A stretch of DNA of 13,057 nucleotides, from positions 1 through 13,057 of the forward strand of contig JAUWBW010000024.1 of the NCBI GenBank assembly GCA_030609665.1, given 5' to 3'. Both the position numbers and the translations under genes were made by a program. Shown one piece after another: positions 1 through 6,326 of the stretch. The DNA comes from Methanosarcinaceae archaeon. GTDB lineage: Archaea > Halobacteriota > Methanosarcinia > Methanosarcinales > Methanosarcinaceae. Every line of letters begins with the position of its first letter. The first letter of the stretch is position 1. Below the pieces are notes generated by a model. That model was not told the origin of the DNA. It saw nothing but the letters and a program-made list of their open reading frames with translations, and did not search any database.

Positions 1-159
1 ATCGTTAATGCTATTCTTGCATTCCGGCGTAATGAAGTTATTCTCCATCCGGGCGGCGGTGGGCAGTATGGCTGGATCGAACTGCCACAGGGTAGCAAGT
101 TGAAAAAGCCAGATGCTGGAACGGGTGCGCAAAAACAGAAGTCTCTGATGGATTTTTAG
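1..159 (+). CDS. C-terminal fragment of EndoQ-like PHP-family DNA repair nuclease (5' end outside window)
   Basis: The frame is open from the first base to a TAG at 157-159 and gives the last 52 residues of a larger protein. The stretch NAILAFRRNEVILHPGGGGQ at residues 3-22, followed by YG, resembles the C-terminal region of the TIGR00375/endonuclease Q family as I remember it. EndoQ nicks DNA on the 5' side of deaminated bases such as uracil and hypoxanthine, and in Thermococcales it works with PCNA. The extreme C-terminus reads QKSLMDF (Q46, L49, F52), which fits a PCNA-interacting peptide (QxxLxxF). Position at the very end of the chain, after a loose Gly/Lys/Gln-rich linker, is also typical of such motifs. 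The PHP catalytic domain lies outside the window, so the identity rests on the tail alone and is moderate. Another PCNA-bound repair protein is the main alternative. Confidence 0.5.
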   Translation: MVNAILAFRRNEVILHPGGGGQYGWIELPQGSKLKKPDAGTGAQKQKSLMDF

Positions 160-188
160 GTATGTATGTGGATAGAATATCATTCAAC

Positions 189-215
189 GTCAAACGTTGC
201 GATGGCACACCCAAC
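189..215 (+). repeat. 27-nt dispersed repeat, copy 1
   Basis: This 27-nt stretch begins gtcaaacgttgcga and matches 9152-9178 at 25 of 27 positions, in the same orientation. The two differences are transitions. It starts about 30 nt after the stop codon of the EndoQ-like gene; the other copy starts about 20 nt after a stop codon. In this copy the arms caacgt (185-190) and acgttg (194-199) could form a small hairpin, but the left arm is not kept in copy 2. Function unknown. Confidence 0.7.
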
Positions 216-246
216 AAAAACCATTTGAAAAATTAAACTAATATGA

Positions 247-291
247 ATTAGCCTATTTTAGATTAGTCTATTCTAAATTAGTTAAATATAA
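247..291 (+). promoter_or_regulatory. Three 15-bp direct repeats overlapping the TATA box of the ATPase gene
   Basis: Three consecutive 15-bp units start at 247, 262 and 277, each beginning attag. Units 1 and 2 agree at 12 of 15 positions. Unit 3 is more divergent and runs into the likely TATA box ttaaatata (282-290), which sits about 30 bp before the ATG at 318. Nested inverted arms are also present: aactaat at 236-242 with attagtt at 277-283, and tttaga at 257-262 with tctaaa at 272-277. Phased repeats on and just upstream of a TATA box look like an operator, perhaps for autoregulation. This is inferred from layout only. Confidence 0.45.
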
Positions 292-317
292 GTACAATCA
301 ATAGCAATGATTAATTA

Positions 318-1721
318 ATGTTCATAAATCGTAAACATGAATTAGCCCATCTTGAAGACGAATACTCAAAAGACACTGCAAAGTTTGTAGTAATTTACGG
401 AAGGCGCAGGATTGGAAAAACCTCATTGATCGAGGAGTTCGGGAAAAACAAAACGAATTTCATCTATTATCTGGCTGATCAGCAGAACGAGATTTTGCAG
501 ATAGAAAGTTTCAAACAGCAGATATACGCACAAACCCATGATGACCTCCTACTCAAAATACAGTTTGGAGATTGGGATCAGTTTTTCAGTTACCTGTCAA
601 AAACACTTCCAACCGACAAAAGAATAGTTCTGGCTATAGACGAGATAACATATCTCATCAAAAGTAATCCTGCGTTTCCCTCCATCCTCCAGAAATACTG
701 GGACACGTTCTTCTCAAAAACCCGGATATTCCTGATCGTGAGCGGCTCGCTTGTGGGCATGATGCTGCGGGAAATTCTCAACTATGACTCACCACTCTAC
801 GGCAGGCGTACATCGCAGATACACCTCAAACCATTTGACCTCAAGCACGCATCCATGTTCCTTGAAAAATTCAAGATCGAAGACCGGATTATGCTCCATT
901 CCATCACAGGCGGCGTTGCAAAATATCTTCTGCTGGTGGAAGAAAAGAGTGTACGCGAGTTCATCCAGAAGAAGACCATAGAAAAAGAGGGTTTTTTCTA
1001 TCAGGAAAGTATCTTTCTGCTGTCCCAGGAATTCAAGAACCCAAACGTTTACCTATCGATCTTAAAAGCCGTTGCACTCGGGCATACCAAACTGAGTGAG
1101 ATCTCAAATTTTGTAGGAATTGATGGTAAAAAAATAACCAGATATCTTGACATACTTCAGGAAATCGGATTGGTCATGCGTCAAGTACCGATAACAGAAG
1201 ACCCAAATCGTTTCAGGAAAGGAATCTATCGCATCGATGACAATTTCCTCCGTTTTTGGTTCAGATTCGTCATGCCCAACCGCTCAAGAATTGAGTTGCG
1301 AGATACCGAAAGTCTACTGGATAGCATCATGGATTCAATGCCGGATCATGTATCATCAACTTTTGAGGACATCTCAGTAGAGTTTCTTGCAGGACTGGAC
1401 AGGGAAAACAGGTTTCCGGCGCGTTTCTCACAATGGGGAAAGTGGTGGCACAAAGAAAACGAGATCGATGTAGTGGCACTAAACAAAGATATGCGCGACA
1501 TATTATTTTGCGAGTGCAAGTGGCGCAACCGGAAGGCAGGTGTTGACATTATTCAGCAGTTGCTTGACAAAGCACCGCTGGTTAAGTGGTTCAACGCCGA
1601 GAGGAAAGAGCATTTTGTCGTAATATCAAAAGCAGGCTTTACTAAAAAGGCGATGGAGTTTGCAAATGAGCACGGGGTGCTGTTGTTCGATTTGAAGGAT
1701 ATGGAAGAATATTTTGGTTGA
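318..1721 (+). CDS. Archaeal ATPase with C-terminal DUF234 domain
   Basis: This 467-residue protein has the layout of the archaeal ATP-binding protein family (archaeal ATPase domain followed by DUF234). The Walker A motif is GRRRIGKTS at residues 28-36. The Walker B motif is VLAIDEI around D108-E109, followed by a sensor-like segment FLIVSGS. The middle part (about 225-330) looks like a winged helix, with a DGKKITRYLDILQEIGLV recognition-helix pattern. The C-terminal DUF234 part carries D384 in EIDVVA and E399/K401 in CECKW, matching the core of a PD-(D/E)xK nuclease fold. The family is common and expanded in archaea and its physiological role is unresolved; links to mobile elements or defence have been suggested. 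A TATA box at 282-290 predicts a transcript start close to this ATG, so the mRNA is probably near-leaderless. The gene stands alone and is convergent with the next gene. Confidence 0.9.
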   Translation: MFINRKHELAHLEDEYSKDTAKFVVIYGRRRIGKTSLIEEFGKNKTNFIYYLADQQNEILQIESFKQQIYAQTHDDLLLKIQFGDWDQFFSYLSKTLPTDKRIVLAIDEITYLIKSNPAFPSILQKYWDTFFSKTRIFLIVSGSLVGMMLREILNYDSPLYGRRTSQIHLKPFDLKHASMFLEKFKIEDRIMLHSITGGVAKYLLLVEEKSVREFIQKKTIEKEGFFYQESIFLLSQEFKNPNVYLSILKAVALGHTKLSEISNFVGIDGKKITRYLDILQEIGLVMRQVPITEDPNRFRKGIYRIDDNFLRFWFRFVMPNRSRIELRDTESLLDSIMDSMPDHVSSTFEDISVEFLAGLDRENRFPARFSQWGKWWHKENEIDVVALNKDMRDILFCECKWRNRKAGVDIIQQLLDKAPLVKWFNAERKEHFVVISKAGFTKKAMEFANEHGVLLFDLKDMEEYFG

Positions 1722-1741
1722 TTTTCATCCCCTGTGCACTT

Positions 1742-1951
1742 TCAATCACAATCCACCGAATAGATCTCCTTAACTCTTCCAACCTTACCATCTTTTAGCT
1801 TAACCTTTATTCCGTGTGGATGATTTGAAGATTTTGTCAATATCCTACCCACAACACCCTGGGTTATTTTTCCGCTCCTCTGATCTTGCTTTAAAACAAT
1901 CCCAACACTCAGGCCTTCTTTGATATTTGCTCTATTGGTACCCCTGTTCAT
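1742..1951 (-). CDS. YwbE family protein (DUF2196)
   Basis: From the ATG at 1951 this is a 69-residue protein with the signature of the YwbE/DUF2196 family: NRANIKEGLSVGIVLKQDQR, then a TxGVVxxILT segment, HPHGIKVKL and GKVGRVKEI. These short beta-rich proteins occur in bacteria and archaea. Their function is not established; the basic KOW-like character suggests nucleic-acid or ribosome contact, which is inference. The frame extends eight residues further to an ATG at 1975, but homologues as I know them start close to MNGTxRANI, so the inner start is preferred. The TATA-like aaatttaaa (plus strand, 2019-2027) would start transcription near 1996, compatible with either start. The gene lies 87 nt downstream of the MATE exporter on the same strand. 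Confidence 0.85.
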   Translation of the reverse strand: MNRGTNRANIKEGLSVGIVLKQDQRSGKITQGVVGRILTKSSNHPHGIKVKLKDGKVGRVKEIYSVDCD

Positions 1952-2018
1952 GATAATATCTAAAATCATGAACATATAACAAATACATTTCCATCAAATT
2001 TGATTACGCTACTTAAAC

Positions 2019-2027
2019 AAATTTAAA
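2019..2027 (-). promoter_or_regulatory. Probable TATA box for the YwbE-family gene
   Basis: On the minus strand this reads tttaaattt in the gap between the MATE exporter stop and the YwbE start. Its spacing predicts initiation near 1996, leaving a leader of roughly 20-45 nt depending on the start codon. It implies that YwbE can be transcribed independently of the exporter. Confidence 0.4.
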
Positions 2028-2038
2028 GACACAGCAAA

Positions 2039-3394
2039 TCATTTTTTCGCAATCATGGACCCAATTTCCAAAACTCTCTTAAGCACGAAATGAGAAGCAA
2101 TTCCAGTCAACGAATATGCCAGCACTACCGCAAAGAATATTCCCGGCAATCCGAACAAATATGACCCCAAATAAGCCAGTGGAATATACAGGCCGAACAT
2201 CTGTATCACCATGAGAACCGCAGCATGACCCGGTTTATGCAAAACATTTAAAGTGGTGGTCGATATATGGAAAACGCCAAATAAAGCATACCCGATCGGA
2301 ACGATCCAGAGATAGAGCATGATTATGGATATGACCTGTGGATCATCATTGAACAACGAAGCGATCGGTCTGGCTGCTAATGCAAGAATAGCAAGCATTG
2401 CCACACCCCATATTAGTGAAAAAACATTACTGTATTTGACTCCCAGTTTTACCCGGTCAAACCGACCGGCCCCCCAATTCTGGCCTACAAATGGCCTGAG
2501 GACTGTTGACAGGGCAAAGATCACTGTCATTGCAAGGAATTCAACGCGGGTACCAACACCAAAAGCTGCAACGGCTTCATGCCCATACGAAGATACTAAA
2601 GCAATTATAACGCCAATGGAAATAGGATAAAGAAGTCTCGTTCCGGCAACAGGCAACCCAATGTACAGGATGCTTTTCCATGAATTGATAACCGTTTTTA
2701 GTGGAGGGAATTCCAATGTTATCATTCCATCCCTATAGTAGAGCACCCATAAAGCGACAACTAATGTAATTGCCCTCGCAACAACAGTAGCAATGGCTGC
2801 CCCGGCCAGCCCAAGCATTGGGAACGGCCCAAGCCCGAATATCAACAAAGGGTCAAGTATAACGTTGACGATCACTGCCACAAGCATTATAGCGCTCGGG
2901 GTTTTGGTATCACCCGTTGCACGGATCGCATTGTTGCCCACCATCGGGATAACAAAAAAGAGAACCCCGGGATACCAGATCACCATATATTGCCTGATAA
3001 GAGAAACTATCTCCGGCGTAGCACCAAGGAGACTGAAAAAGGGCCTAATGGTCAAAAGCCCAAATAGCACAAAAAATGTGACCAATAACATCGATAAGAT
3101 AAGACTATCTGTTGTCAGTCGCTGCACCCTATAATGATCTCCCTTCCCAATAGCCTGTGAAATAACAGCAGAGGCACCGATACCTATCCCCATTGCCAAA
3201 TTGCCAATAACCATTACCACTGGAAAAGTAAAGCTCAATGCTGCCAGTTCCTGCGTACCCAGTTGCCCGACAAAAAATGTATCAACGAGATTAAATGCGA
3301 CCATCCCGATCATTCCGACGATCATCGGCAGGGTCATATTGAACAGGGTTTTTGCAACAGGTCCTTCGATAAGTTGAGCCTTTTTATTGTTCAT
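2039..3394 (-). CDS. MATE family efflux transporter
   Basis: From the ATG at 3394 this is a 451-residue, strongly hydrophobic membrane protein with about 12 predicted transmembrane segments. The first half contains the MATE hallmarks PMIVGMIGMVAFNLVDTFFV and GIGIGASAVISQAIGKGD. The second half repeats the pattern, with a region around the segment TVLRPFVGQNWGAGRFDR. MATE proteins export drugs, cationic compounds or metabolites using a Na+ or H+ gradient; the substrate cannot be read from sequence. The length is normal for the family. The frame extends to a TTG at 3412, but the ATG is preceded by an agagga Shine-Dalgarno at 3406-3401 with good spacing. It is divergent from the GTPase across a 190-bp gap that holds promoter-like AT-rich sequence and no credible gene. 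Confidence 0.93.
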   Translation of the reverse strand: MNNKKAQLIEGPVAKTLFNMTLPMIVGMIGMVAFNLVDTFFVGQLGTQELAALSFTFPVVMVIGNLAMGIGIGASAVISQAIGKGDHYRVQRLTTDSLILSMLLVTFFVLFGLLTIRPFFSLLGATPEIVSLIRQYMVIWYPGVLFFVIPMVGNNAIRATGDTKTPSAIMLVAVIVNVILDPLLIFGLGPFPMLGLAGAAIATVVARAITLVVALWVLYYRDGMITLEFPPLKTVINSWKSILYIGLPVAGTRLLYPISIGVIIALVSSYGHEAVAAFGVGTRVEFLAMTVIFALSTVLRPFVGQNWGAGRFDRVKLGVKYSNVFSLIWGVAMLAILALAARPIASLFNDDPQVISIIMLYLWIVPIGYALFGVFHISTTTLNVLHKPGHAAVLMVIQMFGLYIPLAYLGSYLFGLPGIFFAVVLAYSLTGIASHFVLKRVLEIGSMIAKK

Positions 3395-3556
3395 CAAATA
3401 TCCTCTGCTCAACTAACTTCTATATCGATTATAATATTATTCCATGTGGCATCGGTTAAGATAAGAATTACGATAAATAACACTCAATTTCAAAATATCA
3501 ATTGAATTAGAGAGGAAAGGCAGGACCGGTGGCATATGCATAAACACAATACATCC

Positions 3557-3562
3557 TTATAT
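3557..3562 (+). promoter_or_regulatory. TATA box of the GTPase gene (leaderless start)
   Basis: The hexamer ttatat lies 24-29 bp before the ATG at 3586. That is the usual distance from an archaeal TATA box to the transcription start, so the mRNA probably begins at or next to the start codon. No Shine-Dalgarno is visible in front of this ATG, consistent with a leaderless message. Confidence 0.55.
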
Positions 3563-3585
3563 CCTGCCAAACCATTATACATACC

Positions 3586-4359
3586 ATGGTAAGCTACAAG
3601 GCGATAGTAAGATCAGTCATAAAAAATTCCGACATCGTTCTTGAGGTCGTGGATGCACGGTTCCCTGATGAGACCAGAAACCTCGAAATCGAGCAGAATG
3701 TGATCCGTGCAAAAAAACCATTGATCATAGTCCTGAACAAGTGCGACCTTGTATCAAAGAAAAACATAGAGGATGCAAAAAAACGTTTCTCCAAAATTGC
3801 GCCCACGGTCTTTGTTTCCAGCAAAGACAAATCAGGAACAACAATGCTGAGATACAAGATCCTTGAAGTTGCCAATGTAGAAAGAGGGCGCGATATAATG
3901 GTAGGCAGTGTAGGCTACCCCAATACCGGTAAATCATCAGTCATAAATGCAGTCGTAGGCTCAAAAAAAGCCAGCACATCCTCAATATCCGGACACACAA
4001 GGGGGATGCAACACATAAAAGCAGGTTCTCGCATCAAATTCATAGATACGCCTGGAGTTATCCCTTTTGGTGATGACGATGAATACATACAGGGAATGCT
4101 ATCGGTAAAAGACTCAACGCACCTGAGTGACCCAATAGGTGTTGCCCTGAAAATAATAGAAAAAATATGCGCCGAGAACAAAAGTGCTCTGGAATCTTTC
4201 TACAATGTCACAATAGAAGGAGAAAGTCAGGATTCTTATGACATTCTCGAACTCATAGGCCTACAGAGCAACTTTTTGAAAAAGAAGGGTGCCGTCGATG
4301 AGGAACGGGCTGCTGTAAGAATAATCAATGACTGGCAGAAAGGAAAACTTCTCATCTAA
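3586..4359 (+). CDS. Circularly permuted GTPase, YlqF/YawG family
   Basis: This 257-residue protein carries GTPase motifs in permuted order. G4 is NKCD at residues 51-54 and the G5-like segment is VSSKDKSG at 77-84. G1 then follows as GYPNTGKSS at 110-118, the G2 threonine is probably T138 in GHTRGMQ, and G3 is DTPG at 154-157. This order defines the YlqF/YawG/RbgA class, which acts in large ribosomal subunit assembly in bacteria and eukaryotes. A role in archaeal ribosome maturation is inferred from the family. The C-terminal helical segment (about 180-257) is where these proteins contact rRNA. The gene is monocistronic with a probable leaderless start. It converges on the Mrr-like gene with 24 nt between the stops, including a short T-run near 4380 that may serve as its terminator. 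Confidence 0.92.
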   Translation: MVSYKAIVRSVIKNSDIVLEVVDARFPDETRNLEIEQNVIRAKKPLIIVLNKCDLVSKKNIEDAKKRFSKIAPTVFVSSKDKSGTTMLRYKILEVANVERGRDIMVGSVGYPNTGKSSVINAVVGSKKASTSSISGHTRGMQHIKAGSRIKFIDTPGVIPFGDDDEYIQGMLSVKDSTHLSDPIGVALKIIEKICAENKSALESFYNVTIEGESQDSYDILELIGLQSNFLKKKGAVDEERAAVRIINDWQKGKLLI

Positions 4360-4383
4360 TGTTGAATTGAACAATATAACTTT

Positions 4384-5412
4384 TTAACTAACCCGCACCG
4401 CATCCTCGATCGCCTTTTGCCACGCACCGGCGTCATCAACCTCGATCTCGCGCTTTTGGACATCGTCCCCCGATTCCGAAACAATAAGTTTCGCTTTTTT
4501 GAACAAGCCACCGTTTACAACCTGCGAACCGATGATTCCCTTCACCTTAATTTCCTCTCTCGAATCATCACGCATGTTAATGATCGCCAATCGCTTGTTT
4601 GTAAGTATCAAAAATTGTGCACCTGTTCGTGTCAATCTCAAAAGATGCTCGCCCTTCAAATAATCTGCTCGCAGCCGCCCGAGAAGGTCGAGTACTTTTT
4701 CACGGTTCTTTGGCTGGATTCCAATGATCTCGATATCTTTTGAACCTGTCAGGAGAAAGATGCGTTTTGCTTCGGCGTGCACACCTATGATCTCATTCAC
4801 CCTGATGCGGCGGAATATCTCAGACTTGTTAGACAGCATGCCGCCAGTCCCTTTTTTGAAAAAGATGTTCTTGTTCGTAACAACCATCGCAAGCCTGTTC
4901 CTTCCAATCACAACCGACTCACTTGCAAGCACATTCTCGCCGCTTTTGAGGATTGCCCCATCGATAACAGAATTATTTTTATCCGGCAAGTTTGTGTCAC
5001 TTGCTGCGGATGAAATTTGTGACTGCGCATCAGAACAGTAGTGGTTCAGCATTTCAACAAGCAAAGCGCCGCCGATGAGTTTCACATTATGCTTTGCAGC
5101 CTCCTCTTCCGCTCCTTTTGTGAAGTCGGAAGTCGTGACAATGATAACCCCATCAACAGTATCACGGTATCGCAAGCTGCTGTACTCGCGCACTTCTTTC
5201 ACACCTACGGCATCAGCGTATCGTTTGACCTGAACAAGCCACCGGTGAGAAAGACCAAAATGCTCAAGCGAAAGTTCAATGTCAACTCCGCCATCGCGGG
5301 AATAACGGGTAACACTTGCCCCGTAACCCATCTGTTTGAACAGGTACGCTACAAGGTTCTCAAAATCGTCAGGAGCTGTATTCAAAAGATGGTCGAGAGT
5401 CCATTCGGCCAT
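4384..5412 (-). CDS. Mrr-type restriction endonuclease-like protein with two C-terminal PH-like domains
   Basis: From the ATG at 5412 this is a 342-residue protein. Residues 1-125 form an Mrr-like PD-(D/E)xK domain: E18 in the first helix (DDFENLVAYLF), D44 in RDGGVDIE, and Q61/K63 in LVQVKRY. All expected catalytic residues are present. Two segments of PH-like character follow. One covers about 150-240 and contains RLAMVVTNKNIFF. The other covers about 250-340 and contains FLILTNKRLAII. The LTNKRL pattern is typical of bacterial PH (bPH) domains. Mrr-domain proteins cut DNA, often methylated or foreign DNA; the PH part is unusual for them and could be a sensing or localisation module (inference). 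The frame reaches a TTG at 5427, but gagga at 5422-5418 sits five bases before this ATG. It begins one base after the stop of the zinc-ribbon gene, so the two are almost certainly co-translated. Confidence 0.82.
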   Translation of the reverse strand: MAEWTLDHLLNTAPDDFENLVAYLFKQMGYGASVTRYSRDGGVDIELSLEHFGLSHRWLVQVKRYADAVGVKEVREYSSLRYRDTVDGVIIVTTSDFTKGAEEEAAKHNVKLIGGALLVEMLNHYCSDAQSQISSAASDTNLPDKNNSVIDGAILKSGENVLASESVVIGRNRLAMVVTNKNIFFKKGTGGMLSNKSEIFRRIRVNEIIGVHAEAKRIFLLTGSKDIEIIGIQPKNREKVLDLLGRLRADYLKGEHLLRLTRTGAQFLILTNKRLAIINMRDDSREEIKVKGIIGSQVVNGGLFKKAKLIVSESGDDVQKREIEVDDAGAWQKAIEDAVRVS

Positions 5413-5413
5413 A

Positions 5414-5584
5414 TCAGTCCTCGCCAACCGAGTATGAAAGACCGCATTCCGGGCAAGAATAAGTAATTATTACTGCACCCTTTTTGCTCTTTTCTTTAGT
5501 GGTATTCATCCATGTGCCGCAGGTTATGCATTTTTGGTCGAATATGGTACGGTCCTTTGTAGATGATTCATTTTTACCTGCCAT
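5414..5584 (-). CDS. Small zinc-ribbon protein
   Basis: From the ATG at 5584 this is a 56-residue protein with two CxxC knuckles, C19/C22 (CITCGTW) and C44/C47 (CPECGLS), separated by a lysine-rich loop. That is a single zinc ribbon. I do not recognise a named family. The frame extends upstream to a GTG at 5614, but a strong aggtga Shine-Dalgarno at 5594-5589 stands four bases before this ATG and decides the start. Upstream, a run of TATA-like sequence around 5615-5635 supplies the promoter. The stop is one base from the ATG of the Mrr/PH protein, so the pair forms an operon. The protein may be a DNA-binding, regulatory or antitoxin-like partner of the nuclease; this is inferred from linkage only. 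Confidence 0.72.
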   Translation of the reverse strand: MAGKNESSTKDRTIFDQKCITCGTWMNTTKEKSKKGAVIITYSCPECGLSYSVGED

Positions 5585-5665
5585 TTTTTCACCTTTCTCT
5601 TTCTCATTAGACACTTATAAAATATATAATATATATCTGTCATCTAAATACTTAACATTTATTGA

Positions 5666-5706
5666 TTTTGCACGGTTGTGTGCAATGTGTGCAAAACAGT
5701 TATATT
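5666..5706 (+). promoter_or_regulatory. Operator-like repeats and TATA box upstream of the first ferredoxin
   Basis: An inverted repeat, ttttgcac at 5666-5673 and gtgcaaaa at 5689-5696, overlaps a perfect tandem 9-mer, tgtgtgcaa at 5677-5685 and 5686-5694. Directly after it comes the TATA-like gttatatt at 5699-5706, which predicts initiation near 5728. The block lies between this promoter and the oppositely directed promoter of the zinc-ribbon/Mrr operon, so a bound protein could control both. The repeats are seen directly; the regulatory role is inferred. Confidence 0.45.
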
Positions 5707-5722
5707 CATTCAGGATTAATAG

Positions 5723-5869
5723 ATGCATGTGATTAATCATGGTTGTAAAGATCAACAAAGAAAGATCGGCCCAATCCTTGCAGATTATCCTGAAATCGAT
5801 GAAGAAAAATGTACCAAATGCGGAATCTGTATAAAAGAATGCCCACATGGTGCCGTTTACAAAGAATGA
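5723..5869 (+). CDS. Small ferredoxin-like ORF with one 4Fe-4S motif, probably a decayed paralogue
   Basis: An open frame of 48 residues runs from the ATG at 5723 to TGA at 5867. It carries KIGPILADYPEIDEEKC and a complete cluster motif with C30, C33, C36 and C40 followed by proline. The segment ADYPEID recurs in the next ferredoxin, and the DNA beneath it matches at 19 of 21 bases (5780-5800 versus 6134-6154). It lacks the first cysteine cluster of that neighbour. A second ATG at 5739, better placed behind the TATA box, reads MVVKINKE, a typical ferredoxin start, but in the wrong frame. Restoring one A in the gaaag run at 5760-5764 would join MVVKINKE to KIGPILADYPEID. So the ancestral gene probably started at 5739 and has lost a base, by mutation or read error. 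Whether the 48-residue version is made is unknown. Confidence 0.5.
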   Translation: MHVINHGCKDQQRKIGPILADYPEIDEEKCTKCGICIKECPHGAVYKE

Positions 5870-5977
5870 TAAAACAATAATTACGAGCCAACCATTGAGA
5901 AGAAGAAGCAACGAGAAAATGCTCACTTCCTTCGCATTAACTCGCACTATATATTTATAAAATATATACTATAAAAA

Positions 5978-6262
5978 ATGGCAAAGTCAAAAAAATGTAA
6001 GGTCGGCAAAAGTGTCAAAGAAGTTGCAAAACTAAAAATAAATCGATGCGACAAATCCCCTCTCTGTCCAGCTAAAAAAGTATGCCCTCTAGATGCGATC
6101 ACACAGAAAAGAAGAGGGTTTTTGAACTTGTTTGCAGATTATCCGGAAATTGATCCAAGTAAATGCATGGGATGTGGGGTGTGCGTGGATGCATGCGCCC
6201 GTGGATGCATGCGCCCGTGGTGCGATCTATATGAAACCGATCGACACGAAAAGCAAGAATAA
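5978..6262 (+). CDS. 4Fe-4S ferredoxin with C-terminus altered by an internal 16-bp duplication
   Basis: This 94-residue protein has a lysine-rich N-terminus, a first cysteine region (C24, C30, C36-Pro in CDKSPLCPAKKVCPLDAI) and a standard second motif, C63/C66/C69/C73 in KCMGCGVCVDAC. It is therefore a small low-potential electron carrier with at least one [4Fe-4S] cluster. A 16-bp tandem duplication at 6185-6216, directly after the last cluster cysteine, shifts the frame and yields the odd tail ARGCMRPWCDLYETDRHEKQ. Without one copy the frame reads ARGAIYMKPIDTKSK plus an Asn/Lys-rich end stopping at 6297-6299. That version matches the ending CPHGAVYKE of the upstream paralogue. The cluster ligands survive, so the protein may still fold. 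AT-rich TATA-like sequence at 5947-5963 lies just upstream, so the transcript start is probably close to the ATG. Confidence 0.8.
   Translation: MAKSKKCKVGKSVKEVAKLKINRCDKSPLCPAKKVCPLDAITQKRRGFLNLFADYPEIDPSKCMGCGVCVDACARGCMRPWCDLYETDRHEKQE
6185..6216 (+). repeat. Perfect 16-bp tandem duplication inside the ferredoxin gene
   Basis: The unit gtggatgcatgcgccc occurs at 6185-6200 and again at 6201-6216, followed by the first four bases of a third copy. Because 16 is not a multiple of three, the duplication changes the reading frame. Perfect identity between copies points to a very recent event or an assembly artefact. Confidence 0.95.
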
Positions 6263-6326
6263 GAATAAGAATAAGAACAAGTCACATATAAATAAGTAAC
6301 ATCATTACAAAATAAAGGTGAGTTCA

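Noticed and set aside
3536..3592. 18-codon frame starting atgcataaac, upstream of the GTPase
   Set aside because: Too short to judge, overlaps the GTPase start and TATA box, and lacks any conserved feature; likely chance.
5615..5947. 110-residue hydrophobic frame on the minus strand
   Set aside because: It is antisense to the small ferredoxin-like ORF, and its hydrophobic character follows from A/G-rich coding on the other strand.
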